DNA from: Kosakonia arachidis
Lineage (GTDB): Bacteria > Pseudomonadota > Gammaproteobacteria > Enterobacterales > Enterobacteriaceae
DNA length: 64,000 nt
Assembly (NCBI RefSeq): GCF_900116535.1
Contig: NZ_FPAU01000001.1
Coordinates: 852,813 to 916,812 of the forward strand
Direction: 5' to 3'
A program made the translations under genes and the position numbers. Under the pieces are notes generated by a model, which was not told the origin of the DNA, searched no databases, and saw nothing but the letters and a program-made list of their open reading frames with translations. Within the stretch, counting starts at the first letter, position 1; each line of letters starts with the position of its first letter. Shown one piece after another: positions 18,465 to 27,163 of the stretch.

Positions 18465-19181
18465 ATGAGTAATGAAAACAGTCTGCAAGCCGCAGCTGCC
18501 TTGCAGGACAAGGATGAAACCATCTACCAGTCGCTGATGACCGCGATTGTTGAACATCAATTACTCCCGGGGAGCAAATTACCGGAAGAGGCACTGGCGG
18601 AGGTGTTTGGCGTCAGCCGCACCGGGATCAGAAAAGTGCTGCAACGACTCAATGCTGTGCAAATGGTCACCTTAACGCCCAAACGTGGTGCACACGTCGC
18701 CAGCCCAACAGTAGAAGAGGCGCAGGCGATCTTCCGAACCCGCACGCTGCTGGAAGTAGCCAATCTGTCTGACGTGCTGGCACACTGCCAGTCGCCACAT
18801 TTGGCGGCGCTGGAAGCCATTATCCGCCAGGAGCAGCAGGCGCACGAAGCCTATGACGGCCCGGCCGCCATCCGCTACTCCGCTGAGTTTCACATTCAGC
18901 TTCAGGCTGTTTCCGGCAACCCGGTGTTGACAGAGATGGTCACCCGCCTGAGCCAGCGCTCTTCGCTGGTGATCGCCACCTGGGGATCGCCGTGGCGTCA
19001 GGGGTGTCGCTGTAATGATCACGAACAGCTGGTTGATTTACTGCGTAAAAAGGATCTTCAGGCGCTAAGCGCGGCGCTGACGCACCATTTTGAACATATC
19101 GTCGACAGCCTCTGTTTCGAGCGGGCTGGCGTCTGTCTGCCGGATTTCGCCCGGCTGTTTGCCGGTCACAAGGAGGCGTAA
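18465..19181 (+). CDS. hpxS: GntR-family (FCD) regulator of hpxC/hpxSAB
   Basis: 238 residues: N-terminal winged HTH about 20-85 (LPEEALAEVFGVSRTGIRKVL), then an FCD helical ligand domain with FHIQLQAVSGN near 144 and the later histidines typical of its metal site. It is divergent from hpxC and immediately upstream of hpxA (TAATG overlap), matching the Klebsiella hpxSAB operon, where HpxS is the regulator. Candidate operators lie 33-65 bases before its start. Confidence 0.9.
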   Translation: MSNENSLQAAAALQDKDETIYQSLMTAIVEHQLLPGSKLPEEALAEVFGVSRTGIRKVLQRLNAVQMVTLTPKRGAHVASPTVEEAQAIFRTRTLLEVANLSDVLAHCQSPHLAALEAIIRQEQQAHEAYDGPAAIRYSAEFHIQLQAVSGNPVLTEMVTRLSQRSSLVIATWGSPWRQGCRCNDHEQLVDLLRKKDLQALSAALTHHFEHIVDSLCFERAGVCLPDFARLFAGHKEA

Positions 19182-19921
19182 TGTCTGCCGTTTGTATACA
19201 AGTTATCAACCCGAATACGAGCCTGGCGATGACCGAAACCATTGGCGCGGCGGCACGGGCAGTGGCTGCACCGGGTACCGAAATTCTGGCAGTGTGCCCG
19301 AGTGAAGGTGTGCCGTCGATCGAAGGGCATTTTGATGAAGCGATTGCCGCCATCGGCGTGCTCGAACAGGTGAAGGCCGGGCGTCAGCAGGGCGTGGATG
19401 GCCATGTGATTGCCTGTTTTGGCGATCCGGGATTACTGGCGGCACGCGAGCTGGCGCAGGGGCCGGTGGTCGGCATCGCCGAAGCCGCGATGCATATGGC
19501 GACGCTGGTGGCGACCCGTTTTTCCATCGTCACCACGTTGCCGCGCACGCTGATTATCGCTCGTCATCTGTTGCAGCAGTACGGTTTTCAGGAGCACTGT
19601 GCCGCGCTGCACGCCATTGATTTACCGGTGCTGGCGCTGGAGGACGGCAGCGGTCTGGCGCAGGAAAAAGTCCGTGCGCGCTGTATTCAGGCGTTAAAAG
19701 AAGATGGCTGTGGTGCGATTGTGCTCGGCTGCGGCGGAATGGCACAGCTTGCGCAGGAGTTGACGCGTGAACTGCATGTGCCGGTGATCGATGGCGTCAG
19801 CGCGGCGGTAAAAATGGTGGAATCGCTGGTGGCGCTGGGCTTATCGACCAGCAAGCGTGGCGATCTGGCTTTTCCGGAAACTAAAACATTGAGCGGTAAA
19901 TTTCAGGCATTAATGCCATAG
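19181..19921 (+). CDS. hpxA: Allantoin racemase
   Basis: 246 residues of the Asp/Glu/hydantoin racemase superfamily. The two catalytic cysteines are at C79 (ACFGDPG) and C184 (LGCGGM), as in characterised allantoin racemase. It interconverts R- and S-allantoin so that all isomers reach allantoinase. The ATG overlaps the hpxS stop by one base and is preceded by AAGGAGG. Codons 5-8 contain a perfect TTGTATACAA palindrome (19192-19201). Confidence 0.94.
   Translation: MSAVCIQVINPNTSLAMTETIGAAARAVAAPGTEILAVCPSEGVPSIEGHFDEAIAAIGVLEQVKAGRQQGVDGHVIACFGDPGLLAARELAQGPVVGIAEAAMHMATLVATRFSIVTTLPRTLIIARHLLQQYGFQEHCAALHAIDLPVLALEDGSGLAQEKVRARCIQALKEDGCGAIVLGCGGMAQLAQELTRELHVPVIDGVSAAVKMVESLVALGLSTSKRGDLAFPETKTLSGKFQALMP
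19192..19201. promoter_or_regulatory. Candidate HpxS operator inside the start of hpxA
   Basis: Perfect palindrome TTGTATACAA, 12 bases after the hpxA start codon begins, so bound regulator would block elongation into hpxAB. Second perfect copy near hpxS; see 17686-17695. Confidence 0.45.
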
Positions 19922-19935
19922 CGAGTGGAGGGAGA

Positions 19936-20868
19936 ATGACACTTTTCGACGACAACTATCCGCGCGATTTGCGTGGTTACGCAGGGAAACCACCGCACGC
20001 GCAGTGGCCGCAGCAAGCGCGCATCGCCGTGCAGTTCGTACTAAATTTTGAAGAAGGTTCAGAGAACCATGTGCTGCATGGCGATGCTGGATCGGAGCAA
20101 TTTCTCTCCGATATTATCGGCGCGGCCAGCTACCCGGATCGGCATATGTCGATGGATTCACTGTATGAATATGGCAGTCGCGCCGGGTTCTGGCGCATCC
20201 ACCAGGAGTTCAGTAAACGTGGGTTGCCGCTGACGGTATTTGGCGTGGCGATGGCACTGGCGCGTCAGCCGGAGATCGTTGCGGCCATTAAAGCGGCGAA
20301 TTATGACGTAGTCAGCCATGGCTGGCGCTGGATCCACTATCAGAACATGGATATCAATGAAGAGCGTGAACACCTGCAAAAAGCGGTGCAGGTGCTGCGC
20401 GATCTGTTTGGTAAAGCGCCCACCGGCTGGTATACCGGGCGCGACAGCCCCAATACCCGCCAACTGGTGGTCGAGCATGGCGGCTTTGACTATGACAGTG
20501 ATTACTATGGTGACGATCTCCCGTTCTGGAGCGAAGTCACTTGTCGAGATGGCACGCGCAAACCGCACCTGATTGTGCCTTACACGCTGGATGCCAATGA
20601 TATGCGCTTTGCTACCGCTCAGGGTTTTAATACCGCCGAACAATTTTACACCTATCTGAAAGACAGCTTTGATGTGCTCTACGCCGAGGGTGAAAGCGCG
20701 CCGAAGATGATGTCCATCGGCATGCACTGCCGCCTGTTGGGACGCCCTGGTCGTTTTCGCGCGCTGCAACGCTTTCTTGATTATATCCAGCAGCACGATC
20801 GCGTCTGGGTCTGTACCCGCCAGCAAATTGCCGATCACTGGCGGCAGGTCCATCCCTACGCGCAATAA
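19936..20868 (+). CDS. hpxB: PuuE-type allantoinase
   Basis: 310 residues, polysaccharide-deacetylase-like fold instead of the amidohydrolase fold of classical allantoinase. Family motifs include YPRDLRGYG-like start, NFEEGSE near 38, SHGWRWIHYQ near 127 and GWYTGRDSPNTR near 165. It hydrolyses S-allantoin to allantoate. RBS GGAGGGAGA precedes the ATG; 14 bases separate it from hpxA. Last gene of hpxSAB, followed by a terminator. Confidence 0.93.
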   Translation: MTLFDDNYPRDLRGYAGKPPHAQWPQQARIAVQFVLNFEEGSENHVLHGDAGSEQFLSDIIGAASYPDRHMSMDSLYEYGSRAGFWRIHQEFSKRGLPLTVFGVAMALARQPEIVAAIKAANYDVVSHGWRWIHYQNMDINEEREHLQKAVQVLRDLFGKAPTGWYTGRDSPNTRQLVVEHGGFDYDSDYYGDDLPFWSEVTCRDGTRKPHLIVPYTLDANDMRFATAQGFNTAEQFYTYLKDSFDVLYAEGESAPKMMSIGMHCRLLGRPGRFRALQRFLDYIQQHDRVWVCTRQQIADHWRQVHPYAQ

Positions 20869-20873
20869 AAAAT

Positions 20874-20928
20874 GCCCGGAAAATCCGGGCGTTTTGTTGT
20901 TACCCCTAAACCACCTCCGTGGAGGTGG
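20874..20928. terminator. Two hairpins between convergent hpxB and hpxZ
   Basis: GCCCGGA-AAA-TCCGGGC followed by GTTTTGTTGTT serves hpxB on the plus strand. A second perfect hairpin CCACCTCC-GT-GGAGGTGG (20911-20928) follows, directly before the end of hpxZ. Confidence 0.8.
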
Positions 20929-20934
20929 TGATTG

Positions 20935-21321
20935 TTAACTCATCAAACTGACCTGGGCGGCCACGATGCGCCAACCGTAGGGGAAGCGCACCCAGCTTTG
21001 CTGCTGGCGGCCAATGCGATCGCTGCCTTCACGGGTGAATTCGGTGCTGCAAACGGCGTAATCCTCGCCGAAAGTGGTGATCACCGTATGGCGCAGTTCG
21101 CGCTGCAAGCCGGTGGCCGGACGCGCGGTGCGAAAGGCGCGGATCTCCTCAATGCCGTAGAGATTCTCGCCTGCGCCGAGACGCACGGTGCTGGCATCGT
21201 GCCAGAACAGCTCATCAAGCACCGCAATATTGTTGCTGACCAGTGCGTCTTCATAGCGGTAAAACGCGGCTGTGACCTCCGCCAGTACCCATGGGCGGTT
21301 AATGTCGTCCTGATGCATCAT
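20935..21321 (-). CDS. hpxZ: AtzH-like (DUF3225, NTF2-fold) protein HpxZ
   Basis: 128 residues with the pattern of the small NTF2-like DUF3225 family: LAEVTAAFYRYEDALVSN near the start, ELFWHDASTVRLG near 37-49, CSTEFTREG near 92 and SWVRFPYGWRIVAAQVS at the end. A homologous protein, AtzH, decarboxylates/hydrolyses dicarboxyurea next to AtzE in cyanurate degradation. The ATG overlaps the amidase gene hpxY by 4 bases. It is the last gene of hpxWXYZ. Its reaction in purine breakdown has not been fixed to my knowledge; removal of a carbamate group after HpxXY is my inference. Confidence 0.82.
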   Translation of the reverse strand: MMHQDDINRPWVLAEVTAAFYRYEDALVSNNIAVLDELFWHDASTVRLGAGENLYGIEEIRAFRTARPATGLQRELRHTVITTFGEDYAVCSTEFTREGSDRIGRQQQSWVRFPYGWRIVAAQVSLMS

Positions 21322-22715
21322 AGTGTTATCTCCGCAGGGCGGGCATCGGTGATGCCCTGTTCTTCCAGCGCGCGGGCGGCGCGCAGACAGGCTTGTTCAT
21401 TAAACGGTGCAGCAATCAGTTGCAGGCCAATCGGTTTTCCGGATGCAGTACGCAGCGGCACGGTTACGACCGGCAGGCCTAAAAACGAAATCGGCTGTGT
21501 CAGCATGCCCATGCTGGCACGGATAGGCAGCGGCTGGCCGTTTATCTCCATCGTCTGTTCGCCGATCTGCGTGGCGCTGCGTGGTGTAGCCGGGGCGATC
21601 AACACATCCGCATGGGCAAACAGTGCACGGCTTTCCTGCTGCGCGTGGCGACGAAAACGCTGCGCCTGTAAATACCACGCCGCCGGGATCATCGCGCCTG
21701 CCAGCAGGCGTTCGCGCGAGTGTGGTTCAAAACGCTGGGGTTCGCGGCGCAGCGCGGGTAGATACTGATTACCGCCTTCCGAAGCGCTGATAATGAACGC
21801 CGCCGAACGCGAGAGTTCCGCTTCGGGAAAGAACACTTCTTCGCGCGCATCGAGAGCGTGTGCCACGCGCTTGAGCGCGGCTCTGGCATCGTCGTCGCAC
21901 CAGGTGGTGAAATAACCACCCAGCACCGCGCAGCGTAACCCCTCCATTCCGCGTGACAGCAGCGGTTGAGCCGCTTCATTGGCGGTTTCCGCCTGAAAAG
22001 CATCCTGCGGATCACGCCCTTGTAGGGCGTCATAAACCGCCGCCAGATCGCTGACCCGGCGGGCGAATGGTCCAATATGGTCGAGGCTGGCGACAAACGG
22101 GTGCGTTCCGGCACGTGAAAGACGACCAAATGTCGGTTTAAGCCCGAAGATACCGCACAAAGAAGCAGGCACACGGATGGAACCGTTGGTATCGCTGCCG
22201 AGCGAGAAATGCACCAGCCCTGCGGCGACTGCTGCCGCGGAACCGCCAGAAGAACCGCCGGCAATGCGTGCCAAATCGTGCGGGTTGCGCGTCGCGCCGT
22301 AGTGGCTGTTTTCGGTAGTGAAACCGTAGGCGTAAGCGTCCATATTGACCATGCCCGACAGCAGCCCGCCAGCCTGCTGTAACTGGTGCACGGCCCGGCT
22401 ATCTTGCGTGGCGGCGGAGCGATGGCTGAATAACTCCGCGCCCGCAAGCGTGGTGTGCCCGGCGACATCAAACAGGTTTTTCACCGCGTAAGGAATGCCC
22501 GCCAGTGGCGGCAGCGGCTGGCCATGCTGGCGCAGGGTGTCGATGCGCTGCGCTTCGTCGAGCATGCGTGCCGCAGTTACCGTCGTCCAGGCGTTGATCT
22601 GTGGGTTGATTTGCTCAATCGCCGCCAGCGTCTGGCGGGCAATGTCGCTCGCGCTCAAATCCCCTGCGGCCAGTGATTGCCGGATATCGGCAATGCTCAT
22701 CTCATGCAGCTTCAT
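21318..22715 (-). CDS. hpxY: AtzE-like amidase HpxY
   Basis: 465 residues, amidase-signature family. Ser-Ser-Lys machinery is visible: K in [13 protein letters not shown] near 81, Gly/Ser-rich [14 protein letters not shown] near 152-165 and [12 protein letters not shown] near 173 containing the nucleophile serine. It is closest in style to AtzE, the catalytic subunit for 1-carboxybiuret hydrolysis, and like AtzE is encoded beside a tiny DUF4089 partner (hpxX). It starts 4 bases inside the end of hpxX. It likely hydrolyses a terminal ureido/amide nitrogen; oxalurate is the most logical substrate in this pathway (inference). Confidence 0.85.
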   Translation of the reverse strand: MKLHEMSIADIRQSLAAGDLSASDIARQTLAAIEQINPQINAWTTVTAARMLDEAQRIDTLRQHGQPLPPLAGIPYAVKNLFDVAGHTTLAGAELFSHRSAATQDSRAVHQLQQAGGLLSGMVNMDAYAYGFTTENSHYGATRNPHDLARIAGGSSGGSAAAVAAGLVHFSLGSDTNGSIRVPASLCGIFGLKPTFGRLSRAGTHPFVASLDHIGPFARRVSDLAAVYDALQGRDPQDAFQAETANEAAQPLLSRGMEGLRCAVLGGYFTTWCDDDARAALKRVAHALDAREEVFFPEAELSRSAAFIISASEGGNQYLPALRREPQRFEPHSRERLLAGAMIPAAWYLQAQRFRRHAQQESRALFAHADVLIAPATPRSATQIGEQTMEINGQPLPIRASMGMLTQPISFLGLPVVTVPLRTASGKPIGLQLIAAPFNEQACLRAARALEEQGITDARPAEITL

Positions 22716-22900
22716 GCTTTGTACACTCCGGCAATTTCCAGACGATCGTCCAGCGGCAGCGCCATCAGCGGTTCAGCCATCGCGGCAATGCGGCGAAACT
22801 GTAGCAGTAGCTCGGCGCGTCGCTCATCAGTGAGTTCGATGCCATGAATGCGGATCATGGCGTCCAGATAGACGTCCCATTCGGGTTGTGAATTGTTCAT
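22712..22900 (-). CDS. hpxX: AtzG-like DUF4089 small subunit HpxX
   Basis: 62 residues from ATG 22900 with RBS GAGGAGA; the frame is open further upstream but without an RBS. It is one helical domain with LDAMIRIHGIELTDERR and an end ...IAGVYKA. DUF4089 proteins such as AtzG bind and stabilise AtzE-type amidases and help form the active site. Its stop overlaps the amidase start, as expected for subunits made together. Follows hpxW by 10 bases. Confidence 0.85.
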   Translation of the reverse strand: MNNSQPEWDVYLDAMIRIHGIELTDERRAELLLQFRRIAAMAEPLMALPLDDRLEIAGVYKA

Positions 22901-22910
22901 GGTTCTCTCC

Positions 22911-24494
22911 TCAAAAACCGGCGGCGGAGCCGTTACTACGGGGATCGAATGCCCCTTCAAACAGGCCGTCAGGATGGCGGACGATCGCGCCTGCGTGGCC
23001 CATCACTTCGGTGAAATCCGCGAGCACATCAACATCATGGCCTGACGCGCGCAGGTGAGCGACAGTCTCGGGCGAGAAGCGACCTTCCAGTTTCAGTGAA
23101 TCCGAGGTTTGCCCCCAGGTGCGCCCCAGCAGCCAGCGTGGGCGGCTGATTGACTCTTGCAGCGGTACGCCTTGCATCACGTAGCGGGTAAAAAGCGCCG
23201 CCTGGGTTTGCGGCTGGCCGTCACCGCCCATCGAGCCGTAGACCATCACGCGGCCATCATACAGTCGTGCCGCCGCCGGGTTGAGGGTATGAAACGGCTG
23301 CTTGCCTGGTGCCAGCGCCAGCAGGTGATCGGGGTTGAGGCTGAACGACGCGCCACGGTTTTGCCAGACGATGCCGGTGTCAGGTAGCACCACGCCGCTG
23401 CCAAACTCATGATAAATGCTCTGAATAAATGACACGGCGAGACCGCTGTTATCCATCACACCCATCCAGACGGTATCCCCCGGCCCTTTGCCTGCACCCC
23501 ACGGCGCAGCCTGTTGATCATCCACACGGTTAGCCAGCACCTGGAGCTCGCTTGCGGCCAGCAGGCTTTGTATGTCAGTTTTCAGATGGCGCGGATCGGT
23601 GATGTGGGCATCGCGCAGGCCGAAAGCGAGCTTGGTGGCCTCTACAATACGGTGTACGGTGGCCGCATCGTCCGCGTTTTCCATCGTCAGACAGTCGGTA
23701 ATACCAAGAATTGCCAGTGAAACCAGCCCCTGCGTCGGTGGCGCAAGGTTCCACACGTCACCCTGCGAATGCTGCAAGTGCAGCGGCGTGGTGCGGCGTG
23801 CGTGATGCTGCTGAAGATCCTCTCGCGTCACAGGCAGGCCATATTGCGCCATGCCGCGTGCCAGGCTCTCCGCCAGCGGGCCGCGATAGAAACTGTCCAG
23901 CCCCTCTTCAGCAAGGTGTTGCAGGGTGGTAGCGAGTGCCGGTTGACGGAAAAGGCTGCCCGCTTTTGGCGGCTGACCGTTGTGCAGATACGTGTCGGCA
24001 AAGCCAGGGAGATCGCGCAGTTCTGCCAGCTTATCCGCAGTGGCAGTGGCCTGGGAAAGTGTCACTGGCATGCCGTGCCGGGCGTAATCTATCGCATCCG
24101 CCAGCAAACGCGACAGCGGCAGCGCTTTCCCGGTTATTTCGTGCGAAACCTTCAACGCTTCATCCCAGCCACTGACCGTGCCCGCAACAGTGAGCGCGGC
24201 GCGCGGCCCGCGATGTGGAATCGTCGCCAGATCGCTGTAGGCCGCCAGTGTCGCCAGCGAACCCGCAGCACCACTGGCATCGATAGCAATCGGTTCGCCT
24301 TCAGGCGGCACAATCAGCCAGAAACCGTCGCCGCCGAGGCTGTTCATATGGGGATAAACCACCGCAATGGTCGCCGCAGCGGCAACCATTGCTTCAATGG
24401 CGCTGCCGCCTTCGCGCAGGACAGACAGCGCACTTTGGCTGGCCAGATGGTGGGGGGCGACCGCCATCCCGTGGGTGGAGACATTACTTTGCAT
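22911..24494 (-). CDS. hpxW: Oxamate amidohydrolase (gamma-glutamyltransferase-like Ntn hydrolase)
   Basis: 527 residues from ATG 24494 (RBS GAGGA); the longer frame to 24602 has no RBS and overlaps the control region. The protein follows the gamma-glutamyltranspeptidase fold, with self-cleavage expected before the threonine in GPGDTVWMGVMD near residue 350; the later SMGGDGQPQTQ block near 440 forms the substrate oxyanion loop. The K. pneumoniae homologue hydrolyses oxamate to oxalate and ammonia. No signal peptide, unlike periplasmic GGT. First gene of hpxWXYZ, divergent from hpxU with candidate operators between. Confidence 0.9.
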   Translation of the reverse strand: MQSNVSTHGMAVAPHHLASQSALSVLREGGSAIEAMVAAAATIAVVYPHMNSLGGDGFWLIVPPEGEPIAIDASGAAGSLATLAAYSDLATIPHRGPRAALTVAGTVSGWDEALKVSHEITGKALPLSRLLADAIDYARHGMPVTLSQATATADKLAELRDLPGFADTYLHNGQPPKAGSLFRQPALATTLQHLAEEGLDSFYRGPLAESLARGMAQYGLPVTREDLQQHHARRTTPLHLQHSQGDVWNLAPPTQGLVSLAILGITDCLTMENADDAATVHRIVEATKLAFGLRDAHITDPRHLKTDIQSLLAASELQVLANRVDDQQAAPWGAGKGPGDTVWMGVMDNSGLAVSFIQSIYHEFGSGVVLPDTGIVWQNRGASFSLNPDHLLALAPGKQPFHTLNPAAARLYDGRVMVYGSMGGDGQPQTQAALFTRYVMQGVPLQESISRPRWLLGRTWGQTSDSLKLEGRFSPETVAHLRASGHDVDVLADFTEVMGHAGAIVRHPDGLFEGAFDPRSNGSAAGF

Positions 24495-24549
24495 TAGCTG
24501 TCCTCGAAAGCCGAAAAGTAGCCTGAGGTTGCAAAAGCCGTTCCATCTC

Positions 24550-24565
24550 TGAATAAAAAGTTTCA
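24550..24565. promoter_or_regulatory. Candidate HpxU operator near hpxW promoter
   Basis: TGAATAAAAAGTTTCA fits TGAAAC-N4-GTTTCA with two mismatches, 55 bases before hpxW. Same spacing as the site before hpxU and hpxF. By-eye motif. Confidence 0.5.
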
Positions 24566-24634
24566 CCGAGAGGGTAAATGGCTTTTTTTGCCGGGCTGGC
24601 ATGCATTGTGAAAGGGGAAATCGGTATAGTGCGA

Positions 24635-24650
24635 TGAAACGAAAGTTACA
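24635..24650. promoter_or_regulatory. Candidate HpxU operator over the hpxU ribosome-binding region
   Basis: TGAAACGAAAGTTACA is an inverted repeat TGAAAC/GTTACA with a 4-base spacer, ending 8 bases before the hpxU ATG. Position suits autorepression. Confidence 0.5.
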
Positions 24651-24658
24651 GGGGTCTT

Positions 24659-25498
24659 ATGGAACAGCTTGATGAACGACTGAAAGGGCAATATGCCGCA
24701 TTATCGCCCCAGGAACAGCGGGTGGCCGATTTTATCTTCGATCACTTTGATGATCTCATAAGCTATAACAGCGCTGAGCTGGCACAGCTCAGCGGGGTGT
24801 CAAAGGCGACTGTCAGCCGCCTGTTCAAGCGTTTGGGGTATGAAAAATACAAAGATATGCGCGATGAACTGCGCACGCTGCGACAAAGCGGGATGCCGCT
24901 GACGGATAACCGCGATGCGGTACAGGGCAATACACTGCTGGCGCGCCACTATAAGCAAGAGATGGCGAACCTGACACAGTGGGTTAATGCGCTGGATGCG
25001 CAGCAATTTTCCGGTGCGCTGGACGCCATAGTGAAGGCACAACGCATCATTATTATTGGTATGCGTAACTCCTGGCCGGTGGCGCTGCATCTGCGCCAGC
25101 AGTTATTGCAGGCGCGCGGACAAGTGCTGGTGCTGCCGCAGCCGGGGCAGAGCCTGAGTGAAGAACTGGTGGATTTAACGCCGGACGATTTGGTGGTGAT
25201 GGTGGCGTTTCGTCGTCGTCCGCGCATTATCCGCCCGTTGATGCAGCAGCTACAGGACGCGAACATTCCGCAACTGTTGTTGTGCGAGCCGCAGGCGCAC
25301 AACCTTTTCCCTCTGGCGAGCTGGCACCTTTGCGCACCGCTGGACAGCGTTTCTGCCTATGACAGCTATGCATCGGTCAACAGTTTGATCAACCTGCTGG
25401 CGAATGCGTTTTTGCATGAAATTCTCGATAAAGGACGTCCGCGCATACATGACATTGCTACGCTGTACCAGAAGCTGGATGAACTGGAACAGCGATAA
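24659..25498 (+). CDS. hpxU: RpiR-family repressor of allantoate genes
   Basis: 279 residues. N-terminal RpiR HTH (about 1-75: AELAQLSGVSKATVSRLFKRLG) and C-terminal SIS domain (about 125-255) that should sense a pathway compound. In Klebsiella the RpiR-type repressor HpxU controls hpxFGHIJK, hpxWXYZ and itself; here it lies between those two operons, divergent from hpxW and 204 bases before hpxF. A 16-bp inverted motif recurs before all three genes. Confidence 0.88.
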   Translation: MEQLDERLKGQYAALSPQEQRVADFIFDHFDDLISYNSAELAQLSGVSKATVSRLFKRLGYEKYKDMRDELRTLRQSGMPLTDNRDAVQGNTLLARHYKQEMANLTQWVNALDAQQFSGALDAIVKAQRIIIIGMRNSWPVALHLRQQLLQARGQVLVLPQPGQSLSEELVDLTPDDLVVMVAFRRRPRIIRPLMQQLQDANIPQLLLCEPQAHNLFPLASWHLCAPLDSVSAYDSYASVNSLINLLANAFLHEILDKGRPRIHDIATLYQKLDELEQR

Positions 25499-25663
25499 TG
25501 GGGCACCATTGTGGTGATTACGCCTCATTATGGTGCATTTAATCATCGCGAAATGTTCCTGCTTCCGGTGTCTTTTCTTTGTTTTCTCTGCGATAAATGC
25601 CGATTTCAGTGTCGGCATTTTTATTGTGCATCGCTGGCACATTAGTTGCAGATATCAATTTAA

Positions 25664-25679
25664 GGAATCTTTTGTTTCA
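25664..25679. promoter_or_regulatory. Candidate HpxU operator before hpxF
   Basis: GGAATCTTTTGTTTCA matches the hpxW and hpxU sites (GAA...GTTTCA, 4-base spacer), 24 bases before the hpxF ATG. Confidence 0.45.
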
Positions 25680-25702
25680 TGTTAACGTAACGGGTAATCA
25701 CC

Positions 25703-26488
25703 ATGAGAAAACTTTTTATTGCACTGGCCGGGGCCGCTTGTCTGTTCACCTATGCTGCAGCTGTGCAGGCCGACCAATTACAGGATATTGAAAAGCGCGG
25801 CGTGATCCGCATTGCTGTCCCGCAGGATTTCCCGCCGTTTGGCTCGGTAGGCACCGATCTGCAACCTCAGGGCTATGACATCGATATGGCGCGTTACCTC
25901 GCCAAACAGATGAAACTCAAGCTGCAGCTGGTGCCGGTTACCAGCGCTAACCGTGTGCCTTATCTGCAAACCGATAAAGTGGATTTGGTGGTTTCCAGCC
26001 TGGGTAAAAATGCTGAGCGCGAAAAGGTGATTGATTTCAGCCGCGCCTATGCACCGTTCTTCCTCGGCGTATTCGGGCCGAAAGGGGCGGAACTGAAAGA
26101 TGCCGCAGCGCTGAGCGGTAAAAGTATTGGGGTAACGCGCGGTGCGGTTGAAGACATGGTATTGACCAGCATCGCACCGAAAGATGCCGATGTGAAACGT
26201 TATGAAGATAACAACACCACGCTCTCGGCGTATCTCTCCGGGCAGGTGCAGTATATCGCGACCGGTAACCTTGTCGTCGCGGCGATTGCCCGGCAGAACC
26301 CGGGTAAAGCTCCGGTACCGAGCTTTATGCTGAAAGATTCTCCGTGCTTTATCGGCCTGAAAAAGGACGAACCGGCGCTGAAAGAGAAGGTGAATGCGCT
26401 GATTGAGCAAGGGATTAAGGACGGTACGCTGAACAGCCTCTCTGAGCAGTGGCTGAAAGCGCCGCTGCCGGCAAACCTTGGCGCATAA
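25703..26488 (+). CDS. hpxF: Family-3 solute-binding protein, probably allantoate
   Basis: 261 residues with a signal peptide (1-23, ending VQA). The mature part is a family-3 amino-acid-type binding protein: GVIRIAVPQDFPPFG near 33, GYDIDMARYLA near 57 and KIDLVVSS-like DKVDLVVSSLGKN near 88. It delivers a polar solute to HpxGHI; in an operon with allantoate amidohydrolase the solute is most likely allantoate or a related ureido acid. Gene letters within the transporter follow the Klebsiella hpxFGHIJK order and are inferred. Confidence 0.82.
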   Translation: MRKLFIALAGAACLFTYAAAVQADQLQDIEKRGVIRIAVPQDFPPFGSVGTDLQPQGYDIDMARYLAKQMKLKLQLVPVTSANRVPYLQTDKVDLVVSSLGKNAEREKVIDFSRAYAPFFLGVFGPKGAELKDAAALSGKSIGVTRGAVEDMVLTSIAPKDADVKRYEDNNTTLSAYLSGQVQYIATGNLVVAAIARQNPGKAPVPSFMLKDSPCFIGLKKDEPALKEKVNALIEQGIKDGTLNSLSEQWLKAPLPANLGA

Positions 26489-26497
26489 GGCGTGTGA

Positions 26498-27163
26498 ATG
26501 ACGGAACAACTTCATTTTTCTGCACTCTGGCCGCACTGGCCAGAGTTGCTGGCGGGAATGTGGGTCACCGTGCAGTTGACGGTGATGGCGACGGTCGGCG
26601 GTCTGGCGATTGGCATTTTCGGCGCGGCGATTCGTAGTGGTCGGCCAACGTGGTTCAGCCGGATCTGGGGTGGTTATGTGGAGCTGATCCGTAACACACC
26701 GTTTGTGGTGCAGCTCTTTTTTATCGTCTTTGGTCTGCCGAATATCGGTTTCAAGATGACGGCAGGCGAAGCGGCGTTACTGGCGATGATCGTCAACCTG
26801 GGCGCTTATAGCACGGAGATCGTACGTGCCGGGATCCAGGTGACGCCAAAAGGGCAATGGGAAGCGGGGCGCGTGCTGGGGTTGAGCCGAAGCCAGACGT
26901 TTATTCGCGTGGTGCTTCCCCCTGCATTGCAGCGCATTTATCCGGCGCTGGTCAGCCAGTGCATTATTGTCATGCTGGGATCGTCCGTGGTGTCGCAGGT
27001 CTCTTATGAAGAGCTAACCTTCGCCGCTAACCTGATCCAGTCGCGGACATTCCTCAGTTTTGAGGTCTATCTGGTGACCACGGGTATTTATCTGCTGCTC
27101 TCAATTGCCATGCGTCAGTTGATGATGGCGGCGGGACGGAAATGGTTGGGGGTACAGGCATGA
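26498..27163 (+). CDS. hpxG: ABC permease of the polar amino-acid type (1)
   Basis: 221 residues, HisM/GlnP-like inner-membrane protein with about five spans. The EAA loop that docks with the ATPase is seen as EAGRVLGLSRSQTFIRVVLP near 123-142. Nine bases after hpxF; overlaps hpxH by ATGA. Pairs with HpxH as a heterodimeric channel. Confidence 0.84.
   Translation: MTEQLHFSALWPHWPELLAGMWVTVQLTVMATVGGLAIGIFGAAIRSGRPTWFSRIWGGYVELIRNTPFVVQLFFIVFGLPNIGFKMTAGEAALLAMIVNLGAYSTEIVRAGIQVTPKGQWEAGRVLGLSRSQTFIRVVLPPALQRIYPALVSQCIIVMLGSSVVSQVSYEELTFAANLIQSRTFLSFEVYLVTTGIYLLLSIAMRQLMMAAGRKWLGVQA

Noticed and set aside
23769..24497. 242-codon plus-strand frame opposite hpxW
   Set aside because: Arg/Gln-rich shadow of hpxW; hpxW has full family motifs.
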